Shown here: one piece after another, positions 1 through 11,275 of the stretch | Layout: every line of letters starts with the position of its first letter | How positions within the stretch are numbered: position 1 is the stretch's first letter | Source of the DNA: Xylaria sp. FL1777 | Taxonomy: Eukaryota; Ascomycota; Sordariomycetes; Xylariales; Xylariaceae | NCBI GenBank assembly: GCA_022578965.1 | Contig: MU400630.1 | Span: forward strand, 1-64,000 | Reading direction: 5' to 3' | DNA: 64,000 bases | The notes under the pieces: generated by a model | Databases searched by the model: none | What the model saw: only the letters and a program-made list of their open reading frames with translations | Told to the model about the DNA's origin: nothing | Made by a program: the position numbers and the translations under genes

Positions 1-357
1 ATGCTAGGCACTTGGTAAATGTTCTGCAAGTGTCTTCGGCTGTAAGCCTTACGAAAGTCCGTAATAGTTGCTGCAACCATTACGTATACCCCCCCGGGGC
101 GCTATGGTAGGTAACCTACTTACCTAAGCTCTCTGGTAGTATGACGCTAGGTACCTACCTACAGAGTGAGTAGTATACCTCTGTAGGTAGTTACGTAAGC
201 TTAACTAACCTAAACCTCATCAACCTACCAATACAGTCACTCGTGATTCCCAACCGATCATGTTTTGTGAGCTCCTTGTTACCATACAAGTACCTAACTG
301 ACCTGGTAGTACGGCAGAAATAATACCTACTGCCTACTGCCTACTTCCTGCTCAGCT
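1..357. other. gene-less 5' edge with TAGGTA/TACCTA clusters
   Basis: No coding frame is supported here. Positions about 108-200 are dense in TACCTACC and TAGGTAGG words, which recur in many other intergenic stretches of this window (for example 4365-4390, 10770-10850, 15360-15490, 18240-18270). The stretch presumably includes the promoter and 5' leader of the BTN1 gene that starts at 358, but no specific element can be assigned. Confidence 0.6.
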
Positions 358-1986
358 ATGCGCCACGCAACTCGCTCTCCAGCATCATCGCCAGGTTTAT
401 TACCGATGCCAGGCTCTCCGTCTGCGTCATGGGCCCTCTACAAGGCCCGTCTGGCCTCCGTCCTCCGGAATCCTGATGCCTCTGTGCTCGTCGCATTCTG
501 GCTCTTTGGTATGTATATTCGTTTCCGCAGTCGACTCATCGCCGCCGCCGCCGCCACCACTTCCTCCGCCTCCGCCTCCGTCTTCGTCTCCTCGCTGACC
601 CTGTTCTTCCGTCTACGCAAAAGGCCTGGTCAACAACGTCCTCTACGTCGTCATCCTCTCGGCCGCGCAAGACCTCGTCGGCCCTGAAGTGCCAAAAGGC
701 CTGGTCCTCCTCGCCAACATCCTTCCCGCCTTCTCGACGAAGCTGATCGCCCCTTACTTCATCCACCGTGTGCCCTACCCGCTTCGAATCGTTGTGTTCG
801 CCGCCGTCTCGTCCGTCGGCATGTTCATGATCGCATTCACACGCCCCGATGAGTCCGTCGCCGTCAAGATGGTTGGAGTGATGCTCGCAAGCTTGTCCAG
901 CGGCGGCGGCGAGCTTAGCTTTCTGGGCCTGACGCATTATTACGGCCACATTAGCCTCGCTGCGTGGGGCAGCGGCACCGGTGCCGCCGGGTTAATCGGC
1001 AGCGGGCTCTACGTCTTGCTGACTGACTGGCTTGGTTTTAGCGTTAAAAATAGCCTTCTGGCCTCCGCCTATTTACCCGTTATCATGCTGATCAGCTTTT
1101 TTCTCATACTTCCCCGACAGCCCCTCCGAGATGCCGCGAACGCTCAGGAATACAAACCCCTTCGGGACTCAGATGTGCCCGGGCCGACGGCCAATACCGC
1201 TTCCAGTCCTCTGCCCCCAGGACCTCCTATTACCCCTGCCACACTCTCCGGCGCTAGGGAAGATTCGTGGTCGAAGATTGCTACTAATCTTCGCCGAAGC
1301 AAGTCTCTCGTTTTCCCTTACATGCTTCCATTGTTCCTAGTCTACGTAGCTGAATACATTATTAACCAGGGCGTATCACCAACGTGTAAGTGGGATAATA
1401 GACTCTTTCCTTTCTTGCGTCTGTCGTGCCGTCGCAGGCAAAAAGACCCTCAGCGCTGGCTTGGCCTGTGTCTAGAAAGCTCTGTAGACTCAGGTTGATG
1501 GAGAATCGAAACCACTAACTCTTAATGATCAAAGTACTTTTCCCGCTAGAAACATCGCCTTTCAACGAGTTGCGGGACTTTTATCCCATGTATGGCTTCC
1601 TCTACCAGCTAGGCGTCTTCGTTTCTCGCTCATCCATCGCTTTCGTCCGAGTTCGCCAGCTTTACCTAGCATCCGTGCTCCAGGTTGGCAATTTAGTGTT
1701 ACTAACACTACATTCACTGCTCAACTTCATCCCAAGTGTCTATATCATATTCGTCATTGTATTCTGGGAAGGTCTGCTTGGAGGTGCTGTGTATGTGAAT
1801 ACATTTGCCGAAATCATGGAAAACGTCCCCTTCGAGGAGAGGGAGTTTAGCCTAGGCGCCACGAGCGTGAGTGACAGTGCAGGGATCTGCCTCGCTGGCT
1901 TTGTGAGCATAGCTCTGGAAGTCTGGCTGTGCAGCCACCAGGTTCAACACGGGAGAGACTGGTGCAAGAAGGTCACAGTAGGGTGA
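358..1986 (+). CDS. BTN1: Btn1/CLN3 (battenin) family membrane protein
   Basis: Multi-pass membrane protein of the CLN3/battenin family. Family members act in vacuolar/lysosomal membranes and affect lumenal pH and basic amino acid homeostasis. Three exons fit a 454-residue product: 358-508, 624-1385 and 1535-1986, with introns 509-623 (GTATGT...AG) and 1386-1534 (GTAAGT...AG). All phases close and remove the internal stops. Family signatures are the [17 protein letters not shown] stretch just after intron 1, the [11 protein letters not shown] / [11 protein letters not shown] junction across intron 2, [14 protein letters not shown], and the C-terminal [17 protein letters not shown]. Length matches fungal Btn1 proteins (about 440-470 aa). 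A hydrophilic, proline-rich loop lies at about residues 200-245. The start ATG at 358 gives a plausible short cytosolic N terminus. Family identity is confident; the function is inferred from the family. Confidence 0.93.
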
Positions 1987-2884
1987 AGACGTTCCCAGAG
2001 TAGCTCGGCTGGACCGAAGAGTCGCCGTCTGTGGAGTTAATTCAACACTGAAGACGCAGCTACTACTTACGATGCGGCCACAACCTAGGAACAAATTTGC
2101 GACTGGGTGATCGGTATCCTAATCAAGCTACACGAGTTCGATTATAATATGCTACCACAGCTACAGGGGATTATTACTATCGTCGACATGGCATATAAGA
2201 GGAATAGCCTATACATAGGACTCACGTTGATGCTTCCTCATCGCTACAACAGCGCAATACAGCCGAGGAATGCGATGTAAGGTATTTAGATTTGACTGAC
2301 GGCTCTAGACTTCAGTACATAACCTACTACCCCCTGCTAGGATACGGGTATGTGATGATTCTAGGAGTAATACCCGTTCATCCTGAGCATCGACCATACA
2401 TTGTGGTGGGTGACGTAGTAGTATTCTTGTTTGTTTTTTTAACTGGGGTTGGTGGAGAGAAATGTAGGTTCGTCTTGTATGATCGTGCAAAAATGATGAT
2501 GGTGATATATTTAAGCCACTGGGAAAGATGATATCAAGTATTCAAGTCTCTTTGAGCAAGTGCCTTGGTGAGTGTGGGTGTAGACGGATAACAAATAATA
2601 TATATTGAAATGGAGCAGTGTGATCGCGCAAGATCTACCACAACACTCCAATATAGATAACATGGCCTCTATACCTCAACGATAATCAAATATATGTCAA
2701 CATGCTAGCATTTTGATGTCTAAGGAATTGCGAGAAACACTTAGGGCACTTCTGCATCTTCTAATAAATTATAATAATGTTACAATAACTCATCCCTAAA
2801 TAACAGACAGGGAGTGCACAAATGACTGCACACACACATATAATATATACACATAGATTTACACCAACCGACTCGTCTACCCTT
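1987..2884. other. gene-less convergent intergenic region
   Basis: This lies between the 3' ends of BTN1 (+) and the HhH-GPD gene (-). The second half is AT-rich and has a CA/TA-rich stretch at about 2829-2860. Short open frames here show no recognisable product. It presumably contains both 3' untranslated regions. Confidence 0.55.
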
Positions 2885-4102
2885 TCACATCACCTCACTC
2901 TCCTCCTGCTCCTCTCTCGCCTCAACCCCCGCCTTCCCCTCCATCTTCCCCTTCCTGAAAGCCCTCCTCAACGCACAGCGTCCTAGATTCTTCCCGCCAG
3001 CCCGGCACTCCTCACACTCCCGCCCATGCCGCACAAGCAGCACGTGCAAACCGTATTTGTCCTCATCCGGGACCCGAGCGTCTAGGTGTGCGTGCGCCTG
3101 ATCCCGCGTCGCGGCGGCCGGTCTCCAGCCCAGTAGTCCCGTGATACGATGTACGTGGGTGTCGACGGCGAAGCTGGCGCGACGCAGACAGAACAGGAGG
3201 ACGCAGCTCGCCGTCTTCGGCCCCACACCCTTGAAGGCCAGCATCTCGCGCATCGCGTCGTCGTCTGACGCGGCGAATAAATGATCCAACGTGTACGCGC
3301 CGTATCTCTCCAGCGTCTGGTTCAGGATGTTCAGGATCACCTTGGATTTGACGACCGCCAAACCCCCGCTCTCGATCGTCTTCGCCAGTTTCGTCTGCCC
3401 GCCTTCTACGATGCGCTCCCACGCATCGCTGCCGCCGTATACCCGGTCCATGGAGAGTTTCGCTCGTGTGCTGTTGGCATCGCTGGTATTCTGCGATAGG
3501 ATCGTGCGCACCAGTGCATCGAGAACCGACGCCGAATCCCCGCAGCCTGCGCGCGACGAAGGCGCTGTCGTGCGCTGCCCGATAGCCTCCGGTCGGACTC
3601 GCTCGCCGTGTAGTGAGGCGAGGATCTCATGCGCTAGCTTGCACTCCGCCGGCGTCGGCCGCGCGAAGTCTGGATATGGCGACTGTCGTGCTGCTGCGAA
3701 CTGCGAGTATGACTTGAGCTTTCTGGCTTGCAGGTCCATTGTCGTCTTAATATTGCTTGAAATAGCCTTGCTCGCTAGTTTGTCGTCGTCGTCGTCTTCA
3801 AGCTTGATGTACTTTTTCACCTTCCCACCACTCTTCTCCTTCCTTACCTGCCCATACTGGGTGTTGTCGGATTTGACTCTCTTGCTTCGTCGAAGTTCCG
3901 TGGCTGAGAGTAACCCTGGGAGTGCTCTCTTGGTAGTAGCTTTTGGTGCAGGTGTCTCGCCGCTCTCGTTCTCACTCTCATTTTTTATCTCTTGCTCATC
4001 TGTTGTCTCATTTATTTCTACTGTCGTATGCCTCGCGTTGCGCCGACAACTTTCACCGTCGTCTACAACTTCCGCCTTTGTGTTACGCGTGGCCTTGGCC
4101 AT
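2885..4102 (-). CDS. HhH-GPD DNA glycosylase, endonuclease III-like
   Basis: Single-exon gene for a 405-aa nuclear base-excision-repair glycosylase of the endonuclease III (Nth) superfamily. Residues 1-130 are low-complexity, acidic and basic, with an NLS-like RRSKRVK near 71-77. The glycosylase fold spans about 150-380: VLDALVRTILSQNTSD is the usual helical entry, the helix-hairpin-helix is FKGVGPKTA at 290-298, and VDTHVHRI follows. K296 and D314 sit 18 residues apart, exactly as the catalytic Lys and Asp do in E. coli Nth (K120/D138). The family removes oxidised bases and nicks by beta-lyase chemistry. Oddity: only C363, C366 and C376 remain where Nth has a four-Cys [4Fe-4S] loop, so the cluster is probably absent or altered. 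The ATG at 4102 is the first in frame. Confidence 0.88.
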   Translation of the reverse strand: MAKATRNTKAEVVDDGESCRRNARHTTVEINETTDEQEIKNESENESGETPAPKATTKRALPGLLSATELRRSKRVKSDNTQYGQVRKEKSGGKVKKYIKLEDDDDDKLASKAISSNIKTTMDLQARKLKSYSQFAAARQSPYPDFARPTPAECKLAHEILASLHGERVRPEAIGQRTTAPSSRAGCGDSASVLDALVRTILSQNTSDANSTRAKLSMDRVYGGSDAWERIVEGGQTKLAKTIESGGLAVVKSKVILNILNQTLERYGAYTLDHLFAASDDDAMREMLAFKGVGPKTASCVLLFCLRRASFAVDTHVHRITGLLGWRPAAATRDQAHAHLDARVPDEDKYGLHVLLVRHGRECEECRAGGKNLGRCALRRAFRKGKMEGKAGVEAREEQEESEVM

Positions 4103-4389
4103 GGCTGATATGAAGTTGCGAAATTAGGCGTTCTCACCCAGAATCGACGACACTGTGCAATCAATGGTGAAGCTGGCGCGGTGTAGAGTTATATATAATA
4201 TACATCTACACACGCATATATATATATATGCACAATAATTATTAGTAGACAGTGTGCTAAATGAGAAGCCAGACCATTCTCCACCGTTTGCAACGAGGAC
4301 GTGGTTGTGAGGTGTGTGTGTGTGAATGAGTAGGTAGATTTGCTGGATGTTAGTGGCCTTGTATCTACCTAGGTACCTAGGTATACCTA
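4103..4389. other. short intergenic region with TA/TG microsatellites
   Basis: Upstream region of the HhH-GPD gene. It has a TATATATA run near 4215-4230, a GT run near 4310-4325 and a TACCTAGG palindromic cluster at about 4364-4386, directly before the transposon insertion site. No gene is seen. Confidence 0.5.
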
Positions 4390-6470
4390 TCCCTTTAGTT
4401 GGCGTTTCAGCAACACTACCTTTTTGACCCATTTTTCCGGCCCACATATTCCTTCTAACAGTAATGACATCATTGGTACGCAATACACCCAAACCTTCAA
4501 TCCTTTAACACTCTTTTGTTAATTAGTTAAAACAATAACTTTAATTAAACTAAATACATTAATAAAAAGCGCATATTAAGCTATAAATGCAAGTTACTTT
4601 TTTTTTTAATATTTTGTTAAATAATAATGCTAGAAAACGTAGCTAAAATAAAAGTAAATAATAATATATATAAACTTAATATAGCTTTTATTTATAACTA
4701 TAAAAACTTAACAAAATTCCGATTAATTAACTTTTTAAACTAAGATTTTAAAGTTATTAACTTATTTATTACTTTTTTTAGGCTATTTAAAGCCTTTTTT
4801 TTAGCTTAGTTAATTATTAAATAAGTTAAATACTTTAATAAAAATTAAAAAACAAAGCTATTATAGCTAAAATTATATAATAACTTTTAACGCTTTATTA
4901 ATGTTTTAAAAATCTATTGTTTTTTTGCTAGCTTTATATATATAAGCTTATATTAAAAAAACTATATTAATAGCTATTAGTTTTAAAAAATAAACTTTTA
5001 GCTAAAGTATATACTTTTGTTATATATTAGCTAAAACTACTATTAATGTTTATTTTAGTATTTTATTTTTTAAAACTTTAATATTAAAGATATAAAGCTT
5101 TTATAGTTATTTTTAAAGGTTTTTAAAGTTTTTAAAGTAATTAAAGCAGTAATTAAATAATTAATTATTATATTTTTAGCTATAACTATAAATAAGTTTA
5201 TAATAACGTTTATTAGCTAGTTTAAAATATTTATGTATATATAAAGTAAGCTAAACCTTTTAAGCTTTAAAATATAAGCTATTATAGCTTAAGGCTATAA
5301 ATTAAACTAAATATAATATTATAACTATATAAAGCTAATTAATATACCTTATTTTTCCAAGTTTTTATTAATGGGTTAAAAACATTATATAACGTTTTTA
5401 TTAACTGTTTTAATAATTAAAACAGCTTTAAAACAACTAAATAATATTTAATAAATAATTATAACTTTATTATAAAAGCTTTTTTAATAGCTTTATTATT
5501 TTTATTATAATAACTTGTTTATATTAGTTTATTTGCTAAGCTATTTATAAAACTATATAAAAATTAAAATAATTATTATAGCTTATAAAAAGTTTAAAAT
5601 ATATAAGCTTTTTATAAACCTTTTAAACAATTAATTTACTTAAAACAACATATAAAATAAAGCTATAAATACTAAAAAAATATAGCAATTTTAATATAAA
5701 AGCACTATTAATATATAGTTTATATTAACTGTTTATTTTAAGCTTAAAAACTATATTAGTTATATATAACGTAAACTATTTAATATAAAGGCTATAAACG
5801 CTATTTTTAAAGACCTTTTAATTAAAAAAGTAGTTATATTAACTATTATAAAAAACTATAATATTTATAAAGCTAATATTAACTCTGCTAATTAATTAAG
5901 GGCTTATAATAGCTAAAATCACTAAATTTAAAAAAAGCATAAAAAATGCTTATTTTTTTAATTTATTTTTAAAGTAGCTTTAATTAATACTTTTTTATTA
6001 TAAAAACAAGCAAAGTTTATAACTTAAAAGCTATACAAAAACTAAACTGCTTAAAGAAAAGCTATATTAATAACTATATTTAAAAAATATAGCTTATTAT
6101 TAAAAGTTAATACAAAGGGCTATTTTAAGCCTAATAGCTTTAAAAAAAGCCCTAATAGCTATTAATTAACCAAGCAAAGCAAATTAAGCCCTTATAAGGC
6201 TTATAAAGGCTTAAAAATTAACAGCTAAAAACGCATAGTTCTAAGTGAAATAGCTAAAAACGCAGATATTAAGAAAAAAAGTATAACAAGGTACAGCTAT
6301 AAAAAGTGTGATATAGCACTTTGTAACAATAGTTATTGTAGTAACCTCTGGCATGGGCTAAAATAAGTAGGAATGGAAGTACCTTTGACTTCAATAGCTT
6401 TGATTGGCTGTTATACCCCTGCTTAGTGGCCTTGGCAGGTAGTGTTGCTGAAACGCCAACTAAAGGGATA
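4388..6470. mobile_element. RIP-degraded TIR transposon with TA target duplication
   Basis: The outer 33 bases at 4390-4422 region read as a perfect inverted repeat: 4388-4421 matches the reverse complement of 6437-6470 over 34 bp, including the flanking TA dinucleotides (4388-4389 and 6469-6470). The element proper is 4390-6468, 2,079 bp, starting TCCCTTTAGTTGGCG. TA duplication, TIRs and a size near 2 kb fit the Tc1/mariner superfamily (Fot/pogo-like elements are about this size). The interior from about 4500 to 6290 is extremely AT-rich with stops in every frame, while about 100 bp inside the left TIR and 170 bp inside the right TIR keep normal composition. No transposase motif could be read with confidence, so the superfamily is inferred. 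Confidence 0.85.
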
Positions 6471-7034
6471 TCATATGTAATCTGGTCCCTGCGCTATCAT
6501 TAATTTAACAAGTCAATACTGTCAACAAGTTCAGCCATACTCACTAAAGAGTGATGCGATAAGCTACGCAATCCATTACAAGATAATTTCGAAGAAAATC
6601 CTAAAATGTCATTACTAGAAGCTTTGAAAATTTCAGCGTTGTATATCGGCCAGCATCTATAGAAACACAACAGCACATAGTGATGAACTAAACACCTAGT
6701 TTGGGATTCGTTTAGATACTCAAGTTTATGCCCAATCTTACTTGCGAAGTAGCACCCGGATATCTTGTTCCAGGGAATCAATAGAATTCTACAGCCAAGT
6801 ATGCTCTTATGCTCCAAGTCCCAGATACCAAGTCCCAATCTGAATATGAAGGAAAATTTATACAGGAACCCGGTCTAGTCTCTATCTTCTTCTTCTTCTT
6901 TCTTCAATACCCACTCTACCCCGAGGTTAGAGACGCTAGCTTGCGCTATTCGATAACCCCCAAAGGTTGATCGAGGCGACAGAGTGAGAATACATGCCTT
7001 TCTATGGATACATAATGCTACATGATGAGATCTT
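6471..7034. other. gene-less region after the TIR element
   Basis: It holds one open frame on the minus strand (6500-6838, 112 codons) with ordinary composition but no recognisable domain; it could be a gene fragment or chance. A TTC-repeat tract lies at about 6887-6905. The 3' end of the centrosomin-motif gene begins at 7035. Confidence 0.4.
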
Positions 7035-10001
7035 TCAACCTGTGCGACTCATCGAGCTGACCTTTTTCCCAAAACCCAGCCACTTCCTTACGCCTCCTCC
7101 ATTATGTGGCGCAGCTGGCGTCGTGCTTCTGTCCGCAGTCGACGGAGAAATAGGACCCACGATCGCACCTGCGTCTACTCCCTGCGATGTCTCCGAAGCG
7201 ACCATCGCGTCGGAGCTGATCGAATTGGCCTGCAGTGATGTTGGACGATTACGCATAATCGGCGGTGGCGTGGCACTTGCAAGTTTGTCTTCCATTGCGT
7301 GGATCGGGCGTGTTGTTGTCCAGGGCATAGTCGCAGGCGGCGGCACACTGCTTCTACCAGATGGTCTCTTGAGATATCGTAAGTGGGTAGGCGGGGGCGC
7401 CACCGACACGGGAAAATTGGGTTCGATGGCGCTGGAAGGAGTGCCGTTGCTTTCGGAGCCAGGTCTCCTAAAGAGCGAGTTGAGACCTAGGTTGCGCCCC
7501 CGTGATTGCAGACCCGAGATGGGCGGGTACTGGTTTCTCTTCGTGGCCAGCCCTGCATCGTCCCGGGTTCCGGACATCGCCGCATGTCCAGACCCATCGA
7601 TGCTATTGCTCCTCCCCCTCGTGTCGGCCCTAGCGACGCTGTCATCTCGGGAAGAAGTTCTTCCAGTCTTCCCAGTCAACGAGGACAGGAGAAAGCGGCT
7701 GGCGACTTGAGCGTTCAGGCTTGATCTGCGTGAAGGGGCTCGTGGGCCGTTTGCCATTTGCTCAATTGGGTCTGGTTGGGCTGAGTGTAGCGAAGATGCC
7801 ATCTCATCAACTGGATCGCGCTTCAAAGCTGGAGCCGGTGACCCAAGAAAGCCACTACCCTTGAGTGCACCAAACATGACGTCCGGTTCCCAGCCTTCAG
7901 AGCCGACGGGGAAAGAAAACAAGTCCGGAGAGGGGGACCGCCGACGCTCGAGACGGGTGTTGGAGTGGGTGGTGTCCTTGTCAGGCTCGTAGCTCTCGCG
8001 CATCCAATAGTCACAGCTTTCAGGTTCAGAGCGCGCATCCGCGCCACCGTCAGAATCCGAGTCCGAGACGAAGCTGTTCGAACGAGGCCGCGGAGCGTTT
8101 GTGGTGTTCGCCGCCGAACGAGCCAAGTGACCCAAGTCAGTCAGCAACGGGTCTTGGTCGATTTTTATAAAGCCAGTAGTTGCTAGTTCGCAACGATTCC
8201 TAGGAGGTACCGAGAATTGCATTGGCTGTGTGTTCATCCCAAGATGAGTCTCCCGGCTCCCCAATGGTCTTCGATAGTCGGTGCGATGAGGCGGTGAGGT
8301 TGGGGAAAATCTCGAGATATGCGCTTCACCGGACCTGGGAAGGCTGTCCTGTGAGGCGGACGGGTCCTTATGCTTTCGAAGAACCGAGGAAGAGACGGTA
8401 TCTGGAGTTGGCGGTAGAGCGTGGGAATTGGCTAGCTCTTTGTGTGTCGGATAGTCAGTCAGGACCTTGTGTAGCGTTTCTGTCTTCCCTCGCTTGCTCC
8501 TCGCTCGAGACGGCGAGCCCATGGACAGGGAGGTCGGGGTGACGACCACCTTCCCACGACCAGATGTGGGCGGTCTGAAAGTATCACACACAAAACTGGC
8601 CTTCTCACCTGCCCTTTCCATATTATGTAAGTGAGACTCGCCGTGCAGCACGCTACTCACGGATACTACCTGACTACTAAAAAGACCGCTCGCAATCCTT
8701 GGCGCCAAGTTGAGCATATGGCCAGAGGTGGCAGTCTTCTGACTCGGGAGAGAGCTCCTCGTTGTTTTCTTCGTTGGTGCTGGTGAGCGGTTGTCAAGAG
8801 TACCATCTGTGCCCGAAACATCGCTCAGCGGCGGCAAATCAATTCCATCTTGTCCTTGTTTGGAACCATAGATACTTATAAAGGAACTTTCGCTCAGCAT
8901 GCTAAGGCTTGGACTCGCGATGCGATTCACCTCGCTCACCTCGGCGGTCGACGTAGAAACCTCGGAAACCTTGCGAATATGCATGGGATTAGAACGGTTT
9001 TGCAGGACGACACTGCGCAGGTTCTGGGCGTGTGCGCTCCGATCCGACAGAAAACTAGGCATGCGTCCGATGGTCTTTGGCTCTGTTAGCAGCAAGGCGC
9101 CATGATCATCTGGCTTAGGAATCTCGGTACGCAGGGAGTCGGACATATTGGACCAGGAATGCCGATAGGAGCCGTCAGCCTCGATCTTTCTGGCAATTTC
9201 TTTCTCTTGAAGCAGTTCGTCAAGCCTTGCCTCAAGTCTAACTATCATGTTAACCGCCTCCTCGATGGCTTTGTCCCTCTTTACAAGCTCGCCGAGAAGA
9301 CTCTCTTGAATTTCTGCCAATTCCACGCGTTCAGTAGTGAGCTCTTCCACTCGTGCTTCCAGTGCGGACTGTTTCTCGCGCCGATGGAAAAGTTCCAACT
9401 TGAGGTCGAAATTTTGTTTATGCAAGGTAGAAACGGCCTAGAAAAGGGGCTCGAGTCAGTTATATGCTGCTCCATTGGAGAGGAGCTTCAACCATCCATA
9501 TAAGCGCACCTTTTCTACCTGCTTCACTCCCATCCTAGTCTGGCTAGAATCATCGGCATGGCTTGATCTCGGTCGCCGTTCAGCCACTTGTCTATATCTT
9601 GTGCTTGACGAGTTTGAGAGGCCTCCCACATCACCAGCTGATGAATTTAGGTCGGTATTCCATTTGCTGGCTAGTCGTTCACTCTCTGCCCTCCTTTCTT
9701 GCTGCAACTTTTCTTGGAGTAAGCTTGAGGCCGGTGTCATGGATTTCTTCGATTTACTGCTGGATTCTCTAGATAAACGCCTTGGTTGTCTTATACCCGT
9801 CATTTCTGTGTCGCATTGGCTGAGGTGGTATCTATGTGCCTGGGAGTTCGACGGTGTAATCGCGCGCGGGTGAGAAGAGGAGCCACTCGTACTGTTGATT
9901 GTCTTCGGACTATACATCGTGCTACTGCTTGTGCTGGCCTGCGAAAGCGCACGACGGTGTAGGCGCTCTCGCGCGTCTTTACGGGAAACAGTAGTCTCCA
10001 T
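7035..10001 (-). CDS. centrosomin N-terminal motif (Cnn_1N) coiled-coil protein
   Basis: Two exons on the minus strand, 10001-9510 and 9437-7035, joined across a 72-nt intron (GTGCGC...CTAG, phase 0), give 964 aa. The splice joins QVEK to AVSTLHKQNFDLKLELFHRRE, which reads as the centrosomin N-terminal motif 1 found in gamma-tubulin complex tethers (Cnn, Mto1, Pcp1, ApsB) and in a conserved group of fungal proteins. A coiled coil of heptad-like Leu/Glu/Arg sequence runs over about residues 160-250. Residues 1-150 and 260-964 are Ser/Pro-rich and probably disordered, with a basic C terminus (VRKWLGFGKK). Likely role: recruiting or organising microtubule nucleation at spindle pole bodies or septa, by analogy only. 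The ATG at 10001 is the first in frame after a stop. Confidence 0.8.
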
Positions 10002-11251
10002 CTTTCATAAGACTCGCGGTTCTTTCTACTGGACGCTGACTATCGATGTTCCATCTAGATTACGAGGCCAACCTTGAACTCAGCTACGAGAAGTAGACGA
10101 ATTGCAAATCGTTTTGCTTGCAAGGTGCAGGGAGGATCAGTGGTTTTGGTAGAGTCGCATGTGCTATCATGGGTTCTCGTACCACAGGAGTTCATGGCCT
10201 CGAGGTGAGAGTCAAAAAGGGTGGAGCACTATCTCGGAGGAGTCGTCTGCTCTACGGCATCGCTTCAACTGGCGAAGACAAAGTCAAGACTAGAGTCAGT
10301 GCAAATCGAAGGGCGGACTGGGTCGTCACACGCAACACCCAAATGTCTTGCGGATGTCTCAGCCTCAGTCTCGTCAATGAGCAACAACACCCTGAAGAGG
10401 CATGTCCGGGGTTGACCGGGCTTTCTGGTTACTCAGATGAAAGGCCAAGCAAGTGTCTGCCTCACTGAAGAGTACAGATTGGAGAGCGCAGATGTGAAGT
10501 GATAGCACCATAGGAGAGGGTTCAAGATGGGATAGTGAGGATTGAAGCTCGTTCCTCTAATAGATATCACAACAGCTCTACCGAAGGGTAAGCCAAGAGA
10601 GGGTTCGCCGTTATCTATTGGAAGGTGGTGCAGACGAGAAGGGAGGAATGAGATGAGCAGGCTAGCACGCGAACGAACGAGCGAACGAACAGCTGCGATG
10701 CCCCGTGTTTCTTTGACAGGACAGGGACAAGGGCCGCTAATGTACGCATACACTAGGCTACTACTGCGTAGCTATGTAGGTACATACCTACCGACCTTAG
10801 TGTACATACATGTATAGTACAGTACATTAGGTACCTACCTAGGTACGCAGAACTTATCCCATTTACTGTGCTGTGCACTTGGATGAACCTGCAGTAGCAG
10901 CGTAATCTTGCATACACTATGCACCGTCGCCGTCCGTAGCGGGTCGGTGGATGTCCCCAGCCAGACCCAGCCAATACATCTTACACTGCACAGAGGCGCG
11001 AAAGCTCGTTGACCCAATGGTCCCCCAATGCCGGGACCAACTAGTCCTAATCTGAGAGGCTCCCGGGATCACTGCATACACTAACACTGGTTTACACTAC
11101 ACAAAGTAAGGAGGAGAGCCAGGAGGGAGACATTGACGGAAGCTAGACGGAAGCTCACGGGAGTACCGGTGGAGTGCTTAGTAGACGTTCTTGAGTCTCT
11201 GTCTACAGTACTTACATTACCCATACCGAGTGGTAGGTACAAACGGATGCT

Positions 11252-11275
11252 TTTGTGTGTGTGTGTGTATATATA
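11252..11275. repeat. (TG)n(TA)n microsatellite
   Basis: Run of TG dinucleotides passing into TA dinucleotides, in intergenic sequence. Confidence 0.8.

Noticed and set aside
10118..10753. Open frames of 106-116 codons upstream of the centrosomin-motif gene
   Set aside because: They occur on both strands, have no recognisable domain and lie in the expected promoter/leader region.
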